A stretch of 64,000 nucleotides of DNA from Rudaea cellulosilytica DSM 22992 (GTDB taxonomy: Bacteria; Pseudomonadota; Gammaproteobacteria; Xanthomonadales; Rhodanobacteraceae): assembly GCF_000378125.1 (NCBI RefSeq), contig NZ_KB899242.1:992001-1056000 (forward strand). The letters run 5' to 3'. Within the stretch, counting starts at the first letter, position 1. Every line of letters begins with the position of its first letter. A program made the translations under genes and the position numbers. Positions 45,260 through 55,253 of the stretch are shown here, in pieces. The notes under the pieces are model-generated. The model did not search any database, was not told where the DNA came from, and saw only the letters and a list, made by a program, of their open reading frames with translations.

Positions 45260-45472
45260 AGAACCTGTCTTCAAAGCGTAGCGAGCGAAGAGAATTTGCG
45301 CGTCGCCGGAGCGCAGGAACCGGAGCATACAAGCAGTATGTGAGGATTACTCGCCGCTTCCGCGGCTCGCCCTCCGGGCCGGCTTCGCCGTTCGCTCCGG
45401 CATCCTGCCTCCGCAGTCCGAGCACCGCCGGCGCGCAAATTATCGAGCGCAGTAGCTTTGAGGACAGGTTCT
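45260..45472. repeat. Long TIR element, copy 2 (213 bp)
   Basis: The terminal repeats are AGAACCTGTCTTCAAAGC (45260-45277) and GCTTTGAGGACAGGTTCT (45455-45472), one mismatch in 18. The interior shares long blocks with the element at 11668-11893. No protein is encoded. It fills the gap between convergent porin and DAHP synthase genes; its last base (45472) is also the last base of the DAHP synthase stop codon on the minus strand. Confidence 0.88.
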
Positions 45473-46884
45473 CAGGGCCTGCCGCCGCGCTTGCGCACGA
45501 TCAGCATCGCAATCTCGAGCGACTGTTCGTAATTGAGACGCGGATCGACGCTCGACTTGTAGGCACGGGCAAGATCCACTTCGGTCAGGTCGCGCGCGCC
45601 GCCGAGGCATTCGGTGACATTCTCGCCGGTCAGTTCGAGATGCACGCCGCCGAGGCGTGTGCCGCAGGCGGCGTGGATATCGAAGGCATGGTCGAGTTCG
45701 GCGCGGATGTTCTCGAAGCGCCGCGTCTTCACGCCGGACGGCAGCGTCTCGCCGTTGCCGTGCATCGGATCGCAGCACCAGAGCACGCGTTTGCCTTCGG
45801 CCTTGACGGCATTCAGATGCTGCGGCAACTCAGCTTCGACCTTGGCCGCGCCCATGCGCGTGATCAGGGTCAGCCGGCCTGGTTCGTTGTGCGGATTGAG
45901 CGCATCGATCGTGCGCAGCAGCTGGTCCGGCTTCACCCCGGGGCCGAGCTTGAGCCCCATCGGATTCTGGATGCCGCGGCAGTACTCGACGTGGGCGCCG
46001 TCGAGCTGCGCGGTACGCATGCCGATCCACGGGAAATGCGTGGATAGGTTGAACCAACCCGGGTTGCGCGGCACCTCGCGCGTCACTGCGCCTTCGTAGT
46101 TGAGCAGCAACGCCTCATGCGAAGTATAGAAATCCACTTTCTGATATGACGGCGATTCGCCGGCCAGCGTTTCCATGAAGCGCACTGCCTCGCCGATGGC
46201 TTCGACCATGCGCTGATACTCTTCCTGCAGTGGCGAGTGCTTGACCCATTCGAGGTCCCAATATTCTGGGTGATGCAGGTCCGCGAAGCCGCCATCGATC
46301 AGCGCGCGCACGAAGTTCATCGTCAGCGCCGAGCGAGAATGCGCTTCGATCAGGCGCTGCGGATCCGGCTCGCGTGCGACCGCAGTGAATTCGGGAGCGT
46401 TGACGATGTCGCCGCGATAGCACGGCAAGGTCACGCCGCTGCGCGTCTCGGTGTCGGCCGAGCGCGGCTTGGCGTACTGGCCGGCGAACCGGCCGACGCG
46501 CACGACCGGAAGCTTCAAACCGTGCACCAGCACGAGGCTCATCTGCAGCAGCACCTTGAGCCGGTTGGAGATGATCGGCGAGGTGCAATCGGCGAAGCTC
46601 TCAGCGCAGTCCCCACCCTGCAGCAGGAAGCAGCGTCCCTCCTGCGCTTCGGCCAGCTTGCGCTTGAGCGCGAGCACTTCCCACGACGTCACCAGCGGCG
46701 GCAATTCACGCAACTGTGCGACGGCGCGGTCGAGCACGGCTGCGTCCGCATAAACCGGCTGTTGCACGGCCGTGCGCGACTGCCATGACGTCGGTGACCA
46801 AGATTCCGCCGCGCTCTGTCTCGTTGCTTCTGGACTCGTTGCCGCCATGGTGTCGTCGCCGACGTGGGAAGGGTTTTTCATCAT
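45472..46884 (-). CDS. Class II 3-deoxy-7-phosphoheptulonate synthase
   Basis: A 470-residue class II (plant-like) DAHP synthase. Motifs include LQGGDCAESFADC with the metal-binding Cys, RVGRFAGQYAKPRS, LPCYRGDIVN, FYTSHEALLLNYE, RGIQNPMGLKLGPG, WCCDPMHGNGE and GVHLELTGENVTEC. It starts the shikimate pathway by joining PEP and erythrose-4-phosphate. Class II rather than AroF/G/H is normal in Xanthomonadales. The start is given as 46884; a Met at 46848 (MAATSPEA) is an alternative. It is downstream of dsbB on the same strand. Confidence 0.97.
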   Translation of the reverse strand: MMKNPSHVGDDTMAATSPEATRQSAAESWSPTSWQSRTAVQQPVYADAAVLDRAVAQLRELPPLVTSWEVLALKRKLAEAQEGRCFLLQGGDCAESFADCTSPIISNRLKVLLQMSLVLVHGLKLPVVRVGRFAGQYAKPRSADTETRSGVTLPCYRGDIVNAPEFTAVAREPDPQRLIEAHSRSALTMNFVRALIDGGFADLHHPEYWDLEWVKHSPLQEEYQRMVEAIGEAVRFMETLAGESPSYQKVDFYTSHEALLLNYEGAVTREVPRNPGWFNLSTHFPWIGMRTAQLDGAHVEYCRGIQNPMGLKLGPGVKPDQLLRTIDALNPHNEPGRLTLITRMGAAKVEAELPQHLNAVKAEGKRVLWCCDPMHGNGETLPSGVKTRRFENIRAELDHAFDIHAACGTRLGGVHLELTGENVTECLGGARDLTEVDLARAYKSSVDPRLNYEQSLEIAMLIVRKRGGRP

Positions 46885-46905
46885 GCCAGATCGCGGCGCA
46901 GAACT

Positions 46906-47421
46906 TTAGCGCTTGCGGAAACCGGCCCAGATTGCGCCGGCGCCGAGCGCCACGAACGAAACCAGCGTCCAGAACGGCATCGATAAACCGAGGAAAGTCC
47001 AATTGATCTCGGCACAGTCGGCATGACCAGTGAACGCGGCCTGGATCGTCTTGCTCCAGGCGTAGCTCACCGAAAAATTCTCGACCCAATAGTTCCAGCC
47101 CGGCGTGCATCCAGCCAACGGATTGGGCGGCTGGTGCTGCACCCAGACGTGATAAGCCGCGATGCCGATGCCGGCACATGCGCCGAGCAGTACGAGCAGC
47201 GCATAGACACGCCGCCCGGTCGTCTTCGGGTTGTGCAAGGCACCGATCAGGAAGAACACGCCCATGGCGATCACTGCGATACGCTGGAAGATGCACAGCG
47301 GACACGGCTCGATGCCAAGGTTGAACTGCACGTAGTAGGCATACGCCAGCATCGCCGCACAGATGGCGAAGCCCGCCAAATAGGTCAACCGGTAAGAGGG
47401 AGCGGGAAAATTAGATGTCAT
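46906..47421 (-). CDS. dsbB: Disulfide bond formation protein DsbB
   Basis: A 171-residue protein with four membrane helices. The first periplasmic loop carries CPLC in GIEPCPLCIFQRIAVIAMG, and the second loop has the other Cys pair (AGCTPGWNYW and HADCAEIN). It reoxidises DsbA and passes electrons to quinone. The length matches the family. It is 21 bp upstream of the DAHP synthase gene. Confidence 0.96.
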   Translation of the reverse strand: MTSNFPAPSYRLTYLAGFAICAAMLAYAYYVQFNLGIEPCPLCIFQRIAVIAMGVFFLIGALHNPKTTGRRVYALLVLLGACAGIGIAAYHVWVQHQPPNPLAGCTPGWNYWVENFSVSYAWSKTIQAAFTGHADCAEINWTFLGLSMPFWTLVSFVALGAGAIWAGFRKR

Positions 47422-47466
47422 GTTCTGTCGCCTCGACTGCCAAACGTGTGGATTCGCGACGGCCCC

Positions 47467-48687
47467 CTACAGACTGAAGCGGCCGGTGAAGGTACCCAGG
47501 CAAGCACAGACCGCAAGTACCGCCCAAAGTGCCGTCGTCGCGGTTTCGATTTTTTCGTTCTGCCGCTCGCGGAATACCTGCCACAACGCGAGCGGCACCA
47601 GCGCGTAACGGTGCTCGATCATCCACGAACTCGCCAATGCGACGAATGTCAGGGGGTACAACATCCACGCCGATCGCGGATGCAGACGCGTTCCCGACAA
47701 CCCGCAGGCGGCCGCCACCGCGACCAGGCCGAACGCCGCCTTCCACCACCATGCCGACACGACGAACCGAAGGAGATGATTGTGCACCGTCCACGGCTCG
47801 TCGGCCTGATTGAACGGATGATCGACGCGGAATCCCGCCCAGAATATGCCGAATGCGATTGCCGGAACCGACAGCAGCCAGGGGTGCAGGCGCGCGTTCC
47901 GCACGAACTCCTTGAACCCGTTTCGAACATGCAGCGGAAACAATAGCGCACACAGGAACGAGGTGAAATACAGGTTGCCGATGTGAAACGAAAAATCCGG
48001 ATGCATCATCGTCTGCTCTTTCGAGAGCGAAATGCTTCCATTCCACATCCAATAAACCAGAAACAGACCAACGCCCAGGGCATAGGGCCACGTCCTCGTC
48101 AGCACCTGCCGCAGCGACGGCGCCGCGGCCTCATCGCGCGACAACGCCAGCCAGGCAAATAGAGGCAGCCAAACGACGTTGGTCTGGCGCACGCAAAGCG
48201 CAGCGATCATCAACACGCCCGCGAGGATGTCGCGCCGACCGAGCGTAGCCGCGCCGGCCGCCAGCACGAATGCCAGCGACAGCACGTCGGTGTAAACCAT
48301 GAAGTCGTAGGGAAACAGGATCGGCAGCAGGGCGAACTGCAGCGTCGCAGCCGCGTCGGCCTTACCGGCAGCATTCTTCCGCAACCAATGGAATGCGCCG
48401 ATCGCGAGCAGACCATACACGGCGTTGAGAACGCGCGCCGCGGCCAACGTGCGCTGGTCCGTCGCCCAAAGCACCACCGCCGAAAGAGCGTGATAGCCCG
48501 GCAAAACGGTCAGAATGTCCCAGGCAATGCGGAAGTCGCCGTGATCGAAACGGTTGATATGGACGTAGTGCGCGATCTCGTCGACGATCGGCTTGGCACC
48601 GGCGGCCAAATACGCCATTGCGAGGTACAGAAATGCGAATCCGGCCCATGCGAGCCGGATTCGAGAGAATTGCAAGGGGGCGAGCAT
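47467..48687 (-). CDS. GT-C membrane glycosyltransferase, ALG10/DIE2-like
   Basis: A 406-residue protein with about ten membrane helices. The first loop has an acidic pair in AKPIVDEIAHYVHINRF, at the place of the GT-C catalytic Asp, and is followed by WDILTVLPGYHALSA. Further motifs are LCVRQTNVVWLPLFAWLAL and VDHPFNQADEPWTVHNHLLRF. These correspond to the DE, TTxPG, RQTN and HPFLLADNR motifs of ALG10/DIE2, the ER glucosyltransferase that adds the last glucose to the dolichol-linked glycan (GT59). A bacterial member would use a polyprenyl-linked sugar, but this is inference. It is 50 bp downstream of rplQ, outside any polysaccharide locus. Confidence 0.75.
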   Translation of the reverse strand: MLAPLQFSRIRLAWAGFAFLYLAMAYLAAGAKPIVDEIAHYVHINRFDHGDFRIAWDILTVLPGYHALSAVVLWATDQRTLAAARVLNAVYGLLAIGAFHWLRKNAAGKADAAATLQFALLPILFPYDFMVYTDVLSLAFVLAAGAATLGRRDILAGVLMIAALCVRQTNVVWLPLFAWLALSRDEAAAPSLRQVLTRTWPYALGVGLFLVYWMWNGSISLSKEQTMMHPDFSFHIGNLYFTSFLCALLFPLHVRNGFKEFVRNARLHPWLLSVPAIAFGIFWAGFRVDHPFNQADEPWTVHNHLLRFVVSAWWWKAAFGLVAVAAACGLSGTRLHPRSAWMLYPLTFVALASSWMIEHRYALVPLALWQVFRERQNEKIETATTALWAVLAVCACLGTFTGRFSL

Positions 48688-48737
48688 CAGCCCAACCCGT
48701 CAGATGCAGCGATGTGCTGCACGCGAACCGGTGAAAC

Positions 48738-49124
48738 TTATTCTTCCACCGCCGCCGCTTCGGTGCGCGGGCGATCGACGAGTTCGACATACGCCATCGG
48801 CGCGTTGTCGCCGACGCGGTTGCCGCACTTGAGGATGCGCGTGTAGCCGCCCTTGCGCTCGCGGTAGCGCGGGCCGAGTTCGACGAACAGCTTGCCTACG
48901 GCGACCTTGTCGCGCAGGCGCGCGAACGCGAGACGGCGATTGGCGACGCTGTCGACCTTGGCCAGCGTGATCAGCGGCTCGGCGACGCGGCGCAGTTCCT
49001 TCGCCTTCGGCAGCGTGGTCTTGATCAGCTCGTGCTTGATGATCGACGCCGCCATGTTCTTGAACATCGCTTCGCGATGCGAACTGGTGCGGTTGAGCTT
49101 GCGACCGGATTTCATATGACGCAT
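48738..49124 (-). CDS. rplQ: 50S ribosomal protein L17
   Basis: A 128-residue protein with the standard L17 opening [19 protein letters not shown] and [19 protein letters not shown]. It binds 23S rRNA near the exit tunnel. It ends the alpha operon. The start is taken as 49124; MKSG at 49115 is possible. The 169-bp spacer to rpoA contains two hairpins. Confidence 0.98.
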   Translation of the reverse strand: MRHMKSGRKLNRTSSHREAMFKNMAASIIKHELIKTTLPKAKELRRVAEPLITLAKVDSVANRRLAFARLRDKVAVGKLFVELGPRYRERKGGYTRILKCGNRVGDNAPMAYVELVDRPRTEAAAVEE

Positions 49125-49252
49125 AAATAATTCCTCGGTGTAGATTTATAATTATGGATATCTGCACATTTGTGCAGCGGACACTTGGTCCGTAATTGCG
49201 CCATCCGTTCTGGCGTACAACTTCCGGATACTGCGACGTCCCTGTAGTCTGG

Positions 49253-49303
49253 ATCCCGGCAATCCGTGCCGGGATGAATTGACGGCTATGCCGTCAATTC
49301 ATC
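49253..49303. repeat. Two adjacent palindromes in the rpoA-rplQ spacer
   Basis: First palindrome: ATCCCGGC-7 nt-GCCGGGAT (49253-49275), like common REP units. Second: GATGAATTGACGGC-TAT-GCCGTCAATTCATC (49273-49303), a perfect 14-bp stem with a 3-nt loop that includes the last codons and stop of rpoA. Together they form a strong double hairpin on either strand. Confidence 0.75.
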
Positions 49304-50292
49304 TGCATGCCGTGCTGCAGGCCCGACGGCGGCCAGTTCTCGAGCTTCATGCCGAGCGAGAGGCCACGCGAGAACAGCACGTCCTTGATCTCGGTCAGCG
49401 ACTTCTTGCCGAGGTTCGGCGTCTTCAGCAGCTCGACTTCGGTGCGCTGCACGAGGTCGCCGATGTAGTAAATGCTCTCGGCCTTCAGGCAGTTCGCCGA
49501 ACGTACGGTGAGTTCGAGGTCGTCGATCGGACGCAACAGCACCGGATCGACACCGGCCTTGTCGGTCTTCGCTTCCGAGGTCTCGCGGCGGGTGAAGTCG
49601 CCGAAGATCGTGAGCTGATCGAGCAGCGTTTCCGCGGCCTTGCGCACGGCTTCTTCCGCTTCCACGGTGCCGTTCGTTTCGATGTCGAGCACGAGCTTGT
49701 CGAGGTCGGTGCGCTGTTCGACGCGCGCGCTGTCGACTTCATACGCCACGCGGCGCACCGGGCAGAACGAGGCATCGAGCTGCAGGCGGCCGATCGGGCG
49801 ACTCTCGTCGTCCGGACGGCGACGCGAGGTGGCCGGCTGGTAGCCGATTCCGCGCGCGACCTTCAAGCGCATGTTGAGCGCAATGTCCTTGGTCAGGTGG
49901 CAGATCACGTGCTCGGGATTGACGATCTCGACGTTGTGGTCGACCTTGATGTCCGCAGCCGTGACCACGCCCTTGCCCTTCTTCGACAGGGTCAGGGTGG
50001 TTTCATCGAGGTTGTGCAGGCGCAGAGCCACGTCCTTGAGGTTGAGCAGGACTTCGATCACGTCCTCCTGCAGACCTTCGAGGGTCGTGTACTCGTGCAG
50101 CACGCCATCGATCTCGACTTCGATGATCGCAGCGCCCGGGATCGACGACAGCAGGACGCGACGCAGCGCGTTGCCGAGCGTGTGGCCGAAGCCACGCTCC
50201 AGGGGTTCAACCGAAACTTTCGCGCGGTTCGCACCGAGCTGTTCTACATGCAGGCCGCGCGGACGCAGGATGGTAGTAGGCGAATTTGCCAT
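49294..50292 (-). CDS. rpoA: RNA polymerase alpha subunit
   Basis: A 332-residue alpha subunit. The N-terminal domain has [29 protein letters not shown], and the C-terminal domain has [19 protein letters not shown] and [20 protein letters not shown]. It dimerises to nucleate the polymerase and contacts UP elements and activators. Its 3' end lies in a perfect hairpin. Confidence 0.98.
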   Translation of the reverse strand: MANSPTTILRPRGLHVEQLGANRAKVSVEPLERGFGHTLGNALRRVLLSSIPGAAIIEVEIDGVLHEYTTLEGLQEDVIEVLLNLKDVALRLHNLDETTLTLSKKGKGVVTAADIKVDHNVEIVNPEHVICHLTKDIALNMRLKVARGIGYQPATSRRRPDDESRPIGRLQLDASFCPVRRVAYEVDSARVEQRTDLDKLVLDIETNGTVEAEEAVRKAAETLLDQLTIFGDFTRRETSEAKTDKAGVDPVLLRPIDDLELTVRSANCLKAESIYYIGDLVQRTEVELLKTPNLGKKSLTEIKDVLFSRGLSLGMKLENWPPSGLQHGMQMN

Positions 50293-50406
50293 GAACTACG
50301 CTCTCCGTAAGGTGTGGGGAATTCGGAAAATATGTGTGCGAAAAGCGGCACATTCAAGCTTGCCGCGCACTGCGCCGGACATTGCCCGACGCGGTGGATG
50401 AAACGG

Positions 50407-51042
50407 TTACTTCGAGTACAACTCGACGATCAGCGATTCGTTGATGTCGCTCGGCAGATCCGAGCGTTCCGGCAGCGCCTTGAGCGTACCGGCGAACTTG
50501 TTCGCGTCGACTTCGAGCCACGCCGGGGCCAGGTCCATTTCCTGCGACAGGGTCAGCGCTTCCTTGATGCGCAGCTGGCTGCGCGACTTCTCGGCGACGG
50601 AGATCTGGTCGCCGGCCTGGACCGCGTACGACGGCAGGTTGACCTTCTTGCCGTTGACCTCGATCGCCTTGTGCGCGACGAGCTGGCGGGCCTGGGCACG
50701 GGTCACCGCGAAACCCATGCGGTAGACGATATTGTCCAGACGCGATTCGAGCAGACGCAGCAGGTTCTCACCGGTGTTGCCGCGGGTCTTCGACGCCTTG
50801 ACGTAGTAGTTGCTGAACTGGCGCTCGAGCAAGCCGTAGATGCGCTTGACCTTCTGCTTCTCGCGCAGCTGCACCGCGTAGTCCGACAGGCGCGACTTCT
50901 TCGCACCGCCGCCGGCGCCATGCTGGCCGGGCTTGTTCTCGAGCTTGCACTTCGAGTCGAGCGCGCGAGCCGGGCTCTTGAGGCTGAGGTCGGCGCCTTC
51001 GCGGCGCGCGAGCTTGCAGGTGGGACCGATGTAACGTGCCAT
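50407..51042 (-). CDS. rpsD: 30S ribosomal protein S4
   Basis: A 211-residue S4 with [18 protein letters not shown] and the S4 RNA-binding domain [23 protein letters not shown]. It nucleates 30S assembly by binding 16S rRNA and in enterics represses the alpha operon. The true start is 51042 (MARYIG); longer readings are spacer. A 176-bp spacer with two GGCC palindromes lies upstream. Confidence 0.98.
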   Translation of the reverse strand: MARYIGPTCKLARREGADLSLKSPARALDSKCKLENKPGQHGAGGGAKKSRLSDYAVQLREKQKVKRIYGLLERQFSNYYVKASKTRGNTGENLLRLLESRLDNIVYRMGFAVTRAQARQLVAHKAIEVNGKKVNLPSYAVQAGDQISVAEKSRSQLRIKEALTLSQEMDLAPAWLEVDANKFAGTLKALPERSDLPSDINESLIVELYSK

Positions 51043-51067
51043 AAAATTCTTCTCTTCGTTGCGAGTC

Positions 51068-51083
51068 CGGCCACGCGTGGCCG
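51068..51083. repeat. GGCC mini-palindrome 1 (rpsD-rpsK spacer)
   Basis: CGGCCA-CGCG-TGGCCG, preceded by GAGTC. It belongs with the elements at 51151-51168 and 55197-55214. Confidence 0.5.
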
Positions 51084-51150
51084 ATTCTTTGAATTTAGTG
51101 ATCAACAGATCACATCAGACTCTGGTGTATTTAAGATTTCTATTGAAAGT

Positions 51151-51168
51151 GCGGCCACGGACGGCCGC
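51151..51168. repeat. GGCC mini-palindrome 2 (rpsD-rpsK spacer)
   Basis: GCGGCC-ACGGAC-GGCCGC, followed by TTCCTC. Same core type as the other two spacer palindromes. Confidence 0.5.
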
Positions 51169-51218
51169 TTCCTCATTCTTGCAATCAGGGATGATTGCTG
51201 AAATAGCTTCGATCGCAA

Positions 51219-51611
51219 TTACACCCGGCGCTTCTTCGGGGGGCGGCAGCCGTTGTGCGGGATCGGAGTCACGTCGATGATGTTGGTCACCTTCACGCCG
51301 ATGTTGTTCAGCGAACGCACCGCCGACTCGCGACCCGGGCCCGGGCCCTTGATGCGCACTTCGGCGGTCTTCACGCCGTATTCCTGTGCGACACGGCCGG
51401 CCTTCTCCGCCGCAACCTGGGCGGCGAACGGGGTCGACTTGCGCGAACCGCGGAAACCCGCGCCGCCCGCAGTCGCCCACGACAGCGCATTGCCCTGGCG
51501 ATCGGTGATCGTCACGACGGTGTTGTTGAACGAAGCCTGCACGTGAACGATCGCATCGGTAACGACGCGTTTGGCTTTCTTCTTGGTCTTGGCAGCGACC
51601 GGCTTATTCAT
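51219..51611 (-). CDS. rpsK: 30S ribosomal protein S11
   Basis: A 130-residue S11: [58 protein letters not shown] and the C-terminal [18 protein letters not shown]. It sits at the 30S platform. It follows rpsM by 56 bp. Confidence 0.98.
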   Translation of the reverse strand: MNKPVAAKTKKKAKRVVTDAIVHVQASFNNTVVTITDRQGNALSWATAGGAGFRGSRKSTPFAAQVAAEKAGRVAQEYGVKTAEVRIKGPGPGRESAVRSLNNIGVKVTNIIDVTPIPHNGCRPPKKRRV

Positions 51612-51667
51612 GAGTCAAGGTTTCCTGATGTTCGCAAGGACGCGCCTCGCGTACTTGCAAAAATGAA

Positions 51668-52027
51668 TTAATTCTTCTTGATCGCGCGGCGCGGACCCTT
51701 GCGCGTGCGCGCATTGGTACGCGTGCGCTGGCCGCGCACTGGCAGGCCGCGACGGTGGCGCATGCCGCGATAGGTGCCGAGGTCCATCAGGCGCTTGATG
51801 CTGATGCCGACTTCGCGGCGCAGGTCGCCTTCGACCACGAACTTCGCAACTTCGGCACGAAGCTTCTCGACTTCGGACTCGGTCAGCGACTTGATCTTGG
51901 TCGCCGGATTGACGCCCGCGGCGTCACACACCAGCTTCGACCGCGTGCGGCCGATACCGTAAATGCTTTGCAGTCCGATCACGACGTGTTTCTGGACCGG
52001 CAGGTTGACACCCGCAATACGCGCCAT
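51668..52027 (-). CDS. rpsM: 30S ribosomal protein S13
   Basis: A 119-residue S13: [37 protein letters not shown], and the C-terminal [22 protein letters not shown]. It contacts the P-site tRNA and the 50S bridge B1. The usual small gene rpmJ is absent from the 152-bp spacer to secY. Confidence 0.98.
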   Translation of the reverse strand: MARIAGVNLPVQKHVVIGLQSIYGIGRTRSKLVCDAAGVNPATKIKSLTESEVEKLRAEVAKFVVEGDLRREVGISIKRLMDLGTYRGMRHRRGLPVRGQRTRTNARTRKGPRRAIKKN

Positions 52028-52179
52028 CTTTCTATCTCCGAGAAAATCAAAGCGCTTGAAAGCGCAGTGAACTGTAAATTATAACTGGTTTTTTACGTCT
52101 CCGGAAGCCCAAAGGCCTGCCGGATATGGTTTTTTTCCAACCGGGCCGGGACCTTGCTCGGCCCAGCCCGATTCCGGGC

Positions 52180-53526
52180 TTAGCGCGCCGGGCTTCCGCC
52201 GCGGCCGTAGCCCTTCAGATTCGCCTTCTTCAGCAGGCTTTCGTACTGATGCGACACCAAATGCGCCTGCACCTGCGCGGTGAAATCCATGACCACCACC
52301 ACCACGATCAGCAACGAGGTGCCGCCGAAATAGAACGGCACATGGAAGTACTGCTGCAGGAACGTCGGCACCACGCAGACCAGCACGAGGTACAGGGCCC
52401 CGGCTCCGGTCAGGCGCGTCAGCACGCCGTCGATGTATTCGGCCGTCGCCTTGCCCGGGCGGATGCCCGGAATCAGCGCGCCCGACTTCTTCAGGTTCTC
52501 CGCAGTCTCGTTTGAATTGAACACGAGCGCGGTGTAGAAGAACGCGAACACGATGATCAGGATCGCGTACAGGATCTCGTACAGCGGCTCGCCCGGCGCA
52601 ATCGCCGCGGTCAGCTGCTGCAGCCAGCGGATGTTCGTGCTGCCGCTGAACCATGACGATGCCGTCGCCGGAAACATAATCAGCGACGAGGCAAAAATCG
52701 CCGGAATCACGCCCGACATGTTGAGCTTGAGCGGCAGGTGCGAACTCTGGTTCATGTACGCCTGGCCGCCACCCTGGCGCCGCGCGTAGTTGACCGTGAT
52801 GCGGCGCTGGCCGCGCTCGACGAAGACGACGAACGCCGTCACCGCGACCACGATCAGCAGCACGAGCAGGACCTTGATGAAGTTGAGCTCGCCGTTCTGC
52901 GCCATCTGCAGGGTGTGATAGGTCGCACCCGGCAAACCGGCGACGATGCCAGCAAAGATCAGCATCGAGATGCCGTTGCCGATGCCGCGCTCGGTGATCT
53001 GCTCGCCCAGCCACATAAGGAACAGCGTGCCCGAGGTCAACGCGATCATCGAGGTCATGATGAAGCCGAAGCCCGGGGCGTAAACCACCGATTGGCCGTT
53101 CGCTGTCTGGTGCATGAGCCAGCTCGAGATGCCGAACGACTGCACTGCAGCCAAGACCACGGTGAAGTAACGCGTCCACTGGGTCAGCTTGCGCCGACCG
53201 GACTCGCCTTCCTTGCGCAGCGACTGCAGCGACGGCACCACCTGGGCGACCATCTGCACGATGATCGACGCCGAGATGTACGGCACGACGCCGAGCGCGA
53301 AGATCGAGAAGCGCGCGAGCGCGCCGCCCGAGAACATGTTGGCCAGATCGATCAACCCGCCGCCACCGCCGAGCAGCGAGGTCATCGCCGCCGACTTGAC
53401 GCCCGGCACCGGAATGAACGAGCCGAGGCGATAGACGACGAGCGCACCGATGAGGAACAGGATGCGCTGCTTGAGCTCGGTCAATTTGCCGAGGCCTGCG
53501 AGCATGCTGGCTTGGGAAGCCGCCAT
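52180..53526 (-). CDS. secY: Protein translocase subunit SecY
   Basis: A 448-residue, ten-helix Sec[24 protein letters not shown], plug-region [60 protein letters not shown], and a late cytoplasmic loop [15 protein letters not shown]. It forms the protein-conducting channel with SecE and SecG. It is 12 bp after rplO. Confidence 0.98.
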   Translation of the reverse strand: MAASQASMLAGLGKLTELKQRILFLIGALVVYRLGSFIPVPGVKSAAMTSLLGGGGGLIDLANMFSGGALARFSIFALGVVPYISASIIVQMVAQVVPSLQSLRKEGESGRRKLTQWTRYFTVVLAAVQSFGISSWLMHQTANGQSVVYAPGFGFIMTSMIALTSGTLFLMWLGEQITERGIGNGISMLIFAGIVAGLPGATYHTLQMAQNGELNFIKVLLVLLIVVAVTAFVVFVERGQRRITVNYARRQGGGQAYMNQSSHLPLKLNMSGVIPAIFASSLIMFPATASSWFSGSTNIRWLQQLTAAIAPGEPLYEILYAILIIVFAFFYTALVFNSNETAENLKKSGALIPGIRPGKATAEYIDGVLTRLTGAGALYLVLVCVVPTFLQQYFHVPFYFGGTSLLIVVVVVMDFTAQVQAHLVSHQYESLLKKANLKGYGRGGSPAR

Positions 53527-53538
53527 GAGGTCGGTCCG

Positions 53539-53973
53539 TTACTCTACGCTGCCGCCGGCCGCGAGGATCGCTGCCTTGGCGCCGGCCGTGACCGCCACGC
53601 CCTTGAGCTTCACCGCGCGCTTGAGCTCGCCCTTCTTGACGATCTTCGCACGCTCAGCGCGCGTATCGATCAGACCGGCGGCCTTGAGTGCGTCGAAGTC
53701 GACCACGTCGGCCGTGACCGACTCGAGCTTGTACAGCAGCACTTCGGACACCTTGTGCGCGAGCTTCGAGCGGAAGCCAACCTTCGGCAGACGACGCTGC
53801 ATCGGCATCTGGCCGCCTTCGAAGCCCGGCTTGACCTTGCCCTTGCCGGTACGCGCGAACTGGCCCTTGTGGCCGCGACCCGCGGTCTTGCCGAGGCCGG
53901 AACCGATACCGCGGCCGACGCGAACGCGCTTCGTGCGGGCGCCCTTGGCGGGTTTGAGAGTATTAAGACGCAT
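53539..53973 (-). CDS. rplO: 50S ribosomal protein L15
   Basis: A 144-residue L15: [55 protein letters not shown]. The start at 53973 is standard; the longer frame to 54054 overlaps rpmD. It is a late assembly protein of the 50S subunit. Confidence 0.98.
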   Translation of the reverse strand: MRLNTLKPAKGARTKRVRVGRGIGSGLGKTAGRGHKGQFARTGKGKVKPGFEGGQMPMQRRLPKVGFRSKLAHKVSEVLLYKLESVTADVVDFDALKAAGLIDTRAERAKIVKKGELKRAVKLKGVAVTAGAKAAILAAGGSVE

Positions 53974-54001
53974 TGTTCGATGCTCCGATATCTTGCTTTG
54001 C

Positions 54002-54208
54002 TCAGGCGCTTTCTTCGATGCGCACGAGATAACTGACCGTATTGACCAGACCACGCACCTGCGGCGAGTCTTTCAGCTCGCGCACGTCATTGAGCTTGTT
54101 CAGACCGAGCGCTTTCACGCTCAGGCGATGCTGCCACTTGCAGCTGTTCATGCTCTTGTACAGGCGGACCTTGATCGTGCCGCTTTCCGTCTTCTTAGCC
54201 TTGGCCAT
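54002..54208 (-). CDS. rpmD: 50S ribosomal protein L30
   Basis: A 68-residue L30: [20 protein letters not shown] and [25 protein letters not shown]. Its ATG (54208) lies inside the end of rpsE, a 14-bp overlap that should couple the two. Confidence 0.97.
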   Translation of the reverse strand: MAKAKKTESGTIKVRLYKSMNSCKWQHRLSVKALGLNKLNDVRELKDSPQVRGLVNTVSYLVRIEESA

Positions 54209-54710
54209 AACCACCCACCTCTTCAACCTTCTTGCCGCGCTTGGCCGCGATGCGCTCAGGCGTCGCCATCGCTTCCAAGCCCTTGATCGTGGCGCGCACG
54301 AGATTGATCGGGTTACGCGAACCCTGCGCCTTGGCCAGCACGTTCTTCACACCGACCACTTCGAGCACGGCGCGCATCGCGCCGCCGGCGATCACGCCGG
54401 TACCTTCGGACGCCGGCTGCATGTAGACCTTGGCCGCGCCGTGGTTGGCCTTGACCGCGTGCCAAAGGGTGCCGTTGTTGAGCTTTACCTGGGTCATGCC
54501 GCGGCGCGCACGTTCCATCGCCTTCGAGATCGCGACCGGCACTTCGCGTGCCTTGCCGTAACCGAAGCCGACCTTGCCGTCGCCGTCGCCGACCACGGTC
54601 AGCGCGGTGAAGCTCATCTGCCGACCGCCCTTGACCGTCTTGGAGACGCGGTTGACGGCAATGAGCTTCTCGAGCATGCCGTCGCTGTTTTCACGTTCAT
54701 TCGTTGACAT
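54195..54710 (-). CDS. rpsE: 30S ribosomal protein S5
   Basis: A 171-residue S5: [60 protein letters not shown] and [12 protein letters not shown]. It is important for decoding accuracy. Its 3' end overlaps rpmD. Confidence 0.98.
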   Translation of the reverse strand: MSTNERENSDGMLEKLIAVNRVSKTVKGGRQMSFTALTVVGDGDGKVGFGYGKAREVPVAISKAMERARRGMTQVKLNNGTLWHAVKANHGAAKVYMQPASEGTGVIAGGAMRAVLEVVGVKNVLAKAQGSRNPINLVRATIKGLEAMATPERIAAKRGKKVEEVGGYGQG

Positions 54711-54797
54711 TACTTTTCACCTTGTGCCGCCCGTATCGCAGCGGACTTTTGCTTGCGGCGAAGCCGCTTAGAATTGTAAAGAAGTATATTTTTTAAA

Positions 54798-55157
54798 TCA
54801 GAACTTGAGACCCGCTTCGCGCGCCGCATCCGCCAGTGCGGCGATGCGACCGTGATAACGGAAACCCGAACGGTCGAACGCGACGCTTTCGATGCCGGCG
54901 GCCTTCGCCTTCTCGGCGATCGCCTTGCCGACAGCGGCGGCGGCGGCCTTGTTCTTGGTGCCCTTGACCTCGCCCTTGATGGCCTTCTGCACGGTCGACG
55001 CGGCCGCGATCACCTTGCCGCCGTCGGCCGAAATGACCTGGGCGTAGATGTGCTGGTCGCTGCGATGCACGGTCAGGCGCGGCACGGCAAGCTTCTTGAT
55101 GTGCATGCGCGTGGACTTGGCACGACGCAGGCGGGATTCGTTCTTTTCGTTCGACAT
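54798..55157 (-). CDS. rplR: 50S ribosomal protein L18
   Basis: A 119-residue L18: [41 protein letters not shown] and [28 protein letters not shown]. It binds 5S rRNA. The start is 55157 ([14 protein letters not shown]). Confidence 0.97.
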   Translation of the reverse strand: MSNEKNESRLRRAKSTRMHIKKLAVPRLTVHRSDQHIYAQVISADGGKVIAAASTVQKAIKGEVKGTKNKAAAAAVGKAIAEKAKAAGIESVAFDRSGFRYHGRIAALADAAREAGLKF

Positions 55158-55196
55158 GGTTTCGTCTCCGGATAGCTGAAAGCTTTGTTGAAGAGT

Positions 55197-55214
55197 CCGG
55201 CCAGGGATGGCCGG
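55197..55214. repeat. GGCC mini-palindrome 3 (rplR-rplF spacer)
   Basis: CCGGCCA-GGGA-TGGCCGG, again preceded by GAGT, and followed by GCTTCC. Same core as at 51068-51083. Confidence 0.5.
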
Positions 55215-55253
55215 GCTTCCCGCGGAAGGATCCGCTTGAAGCTCTCCGACTGA

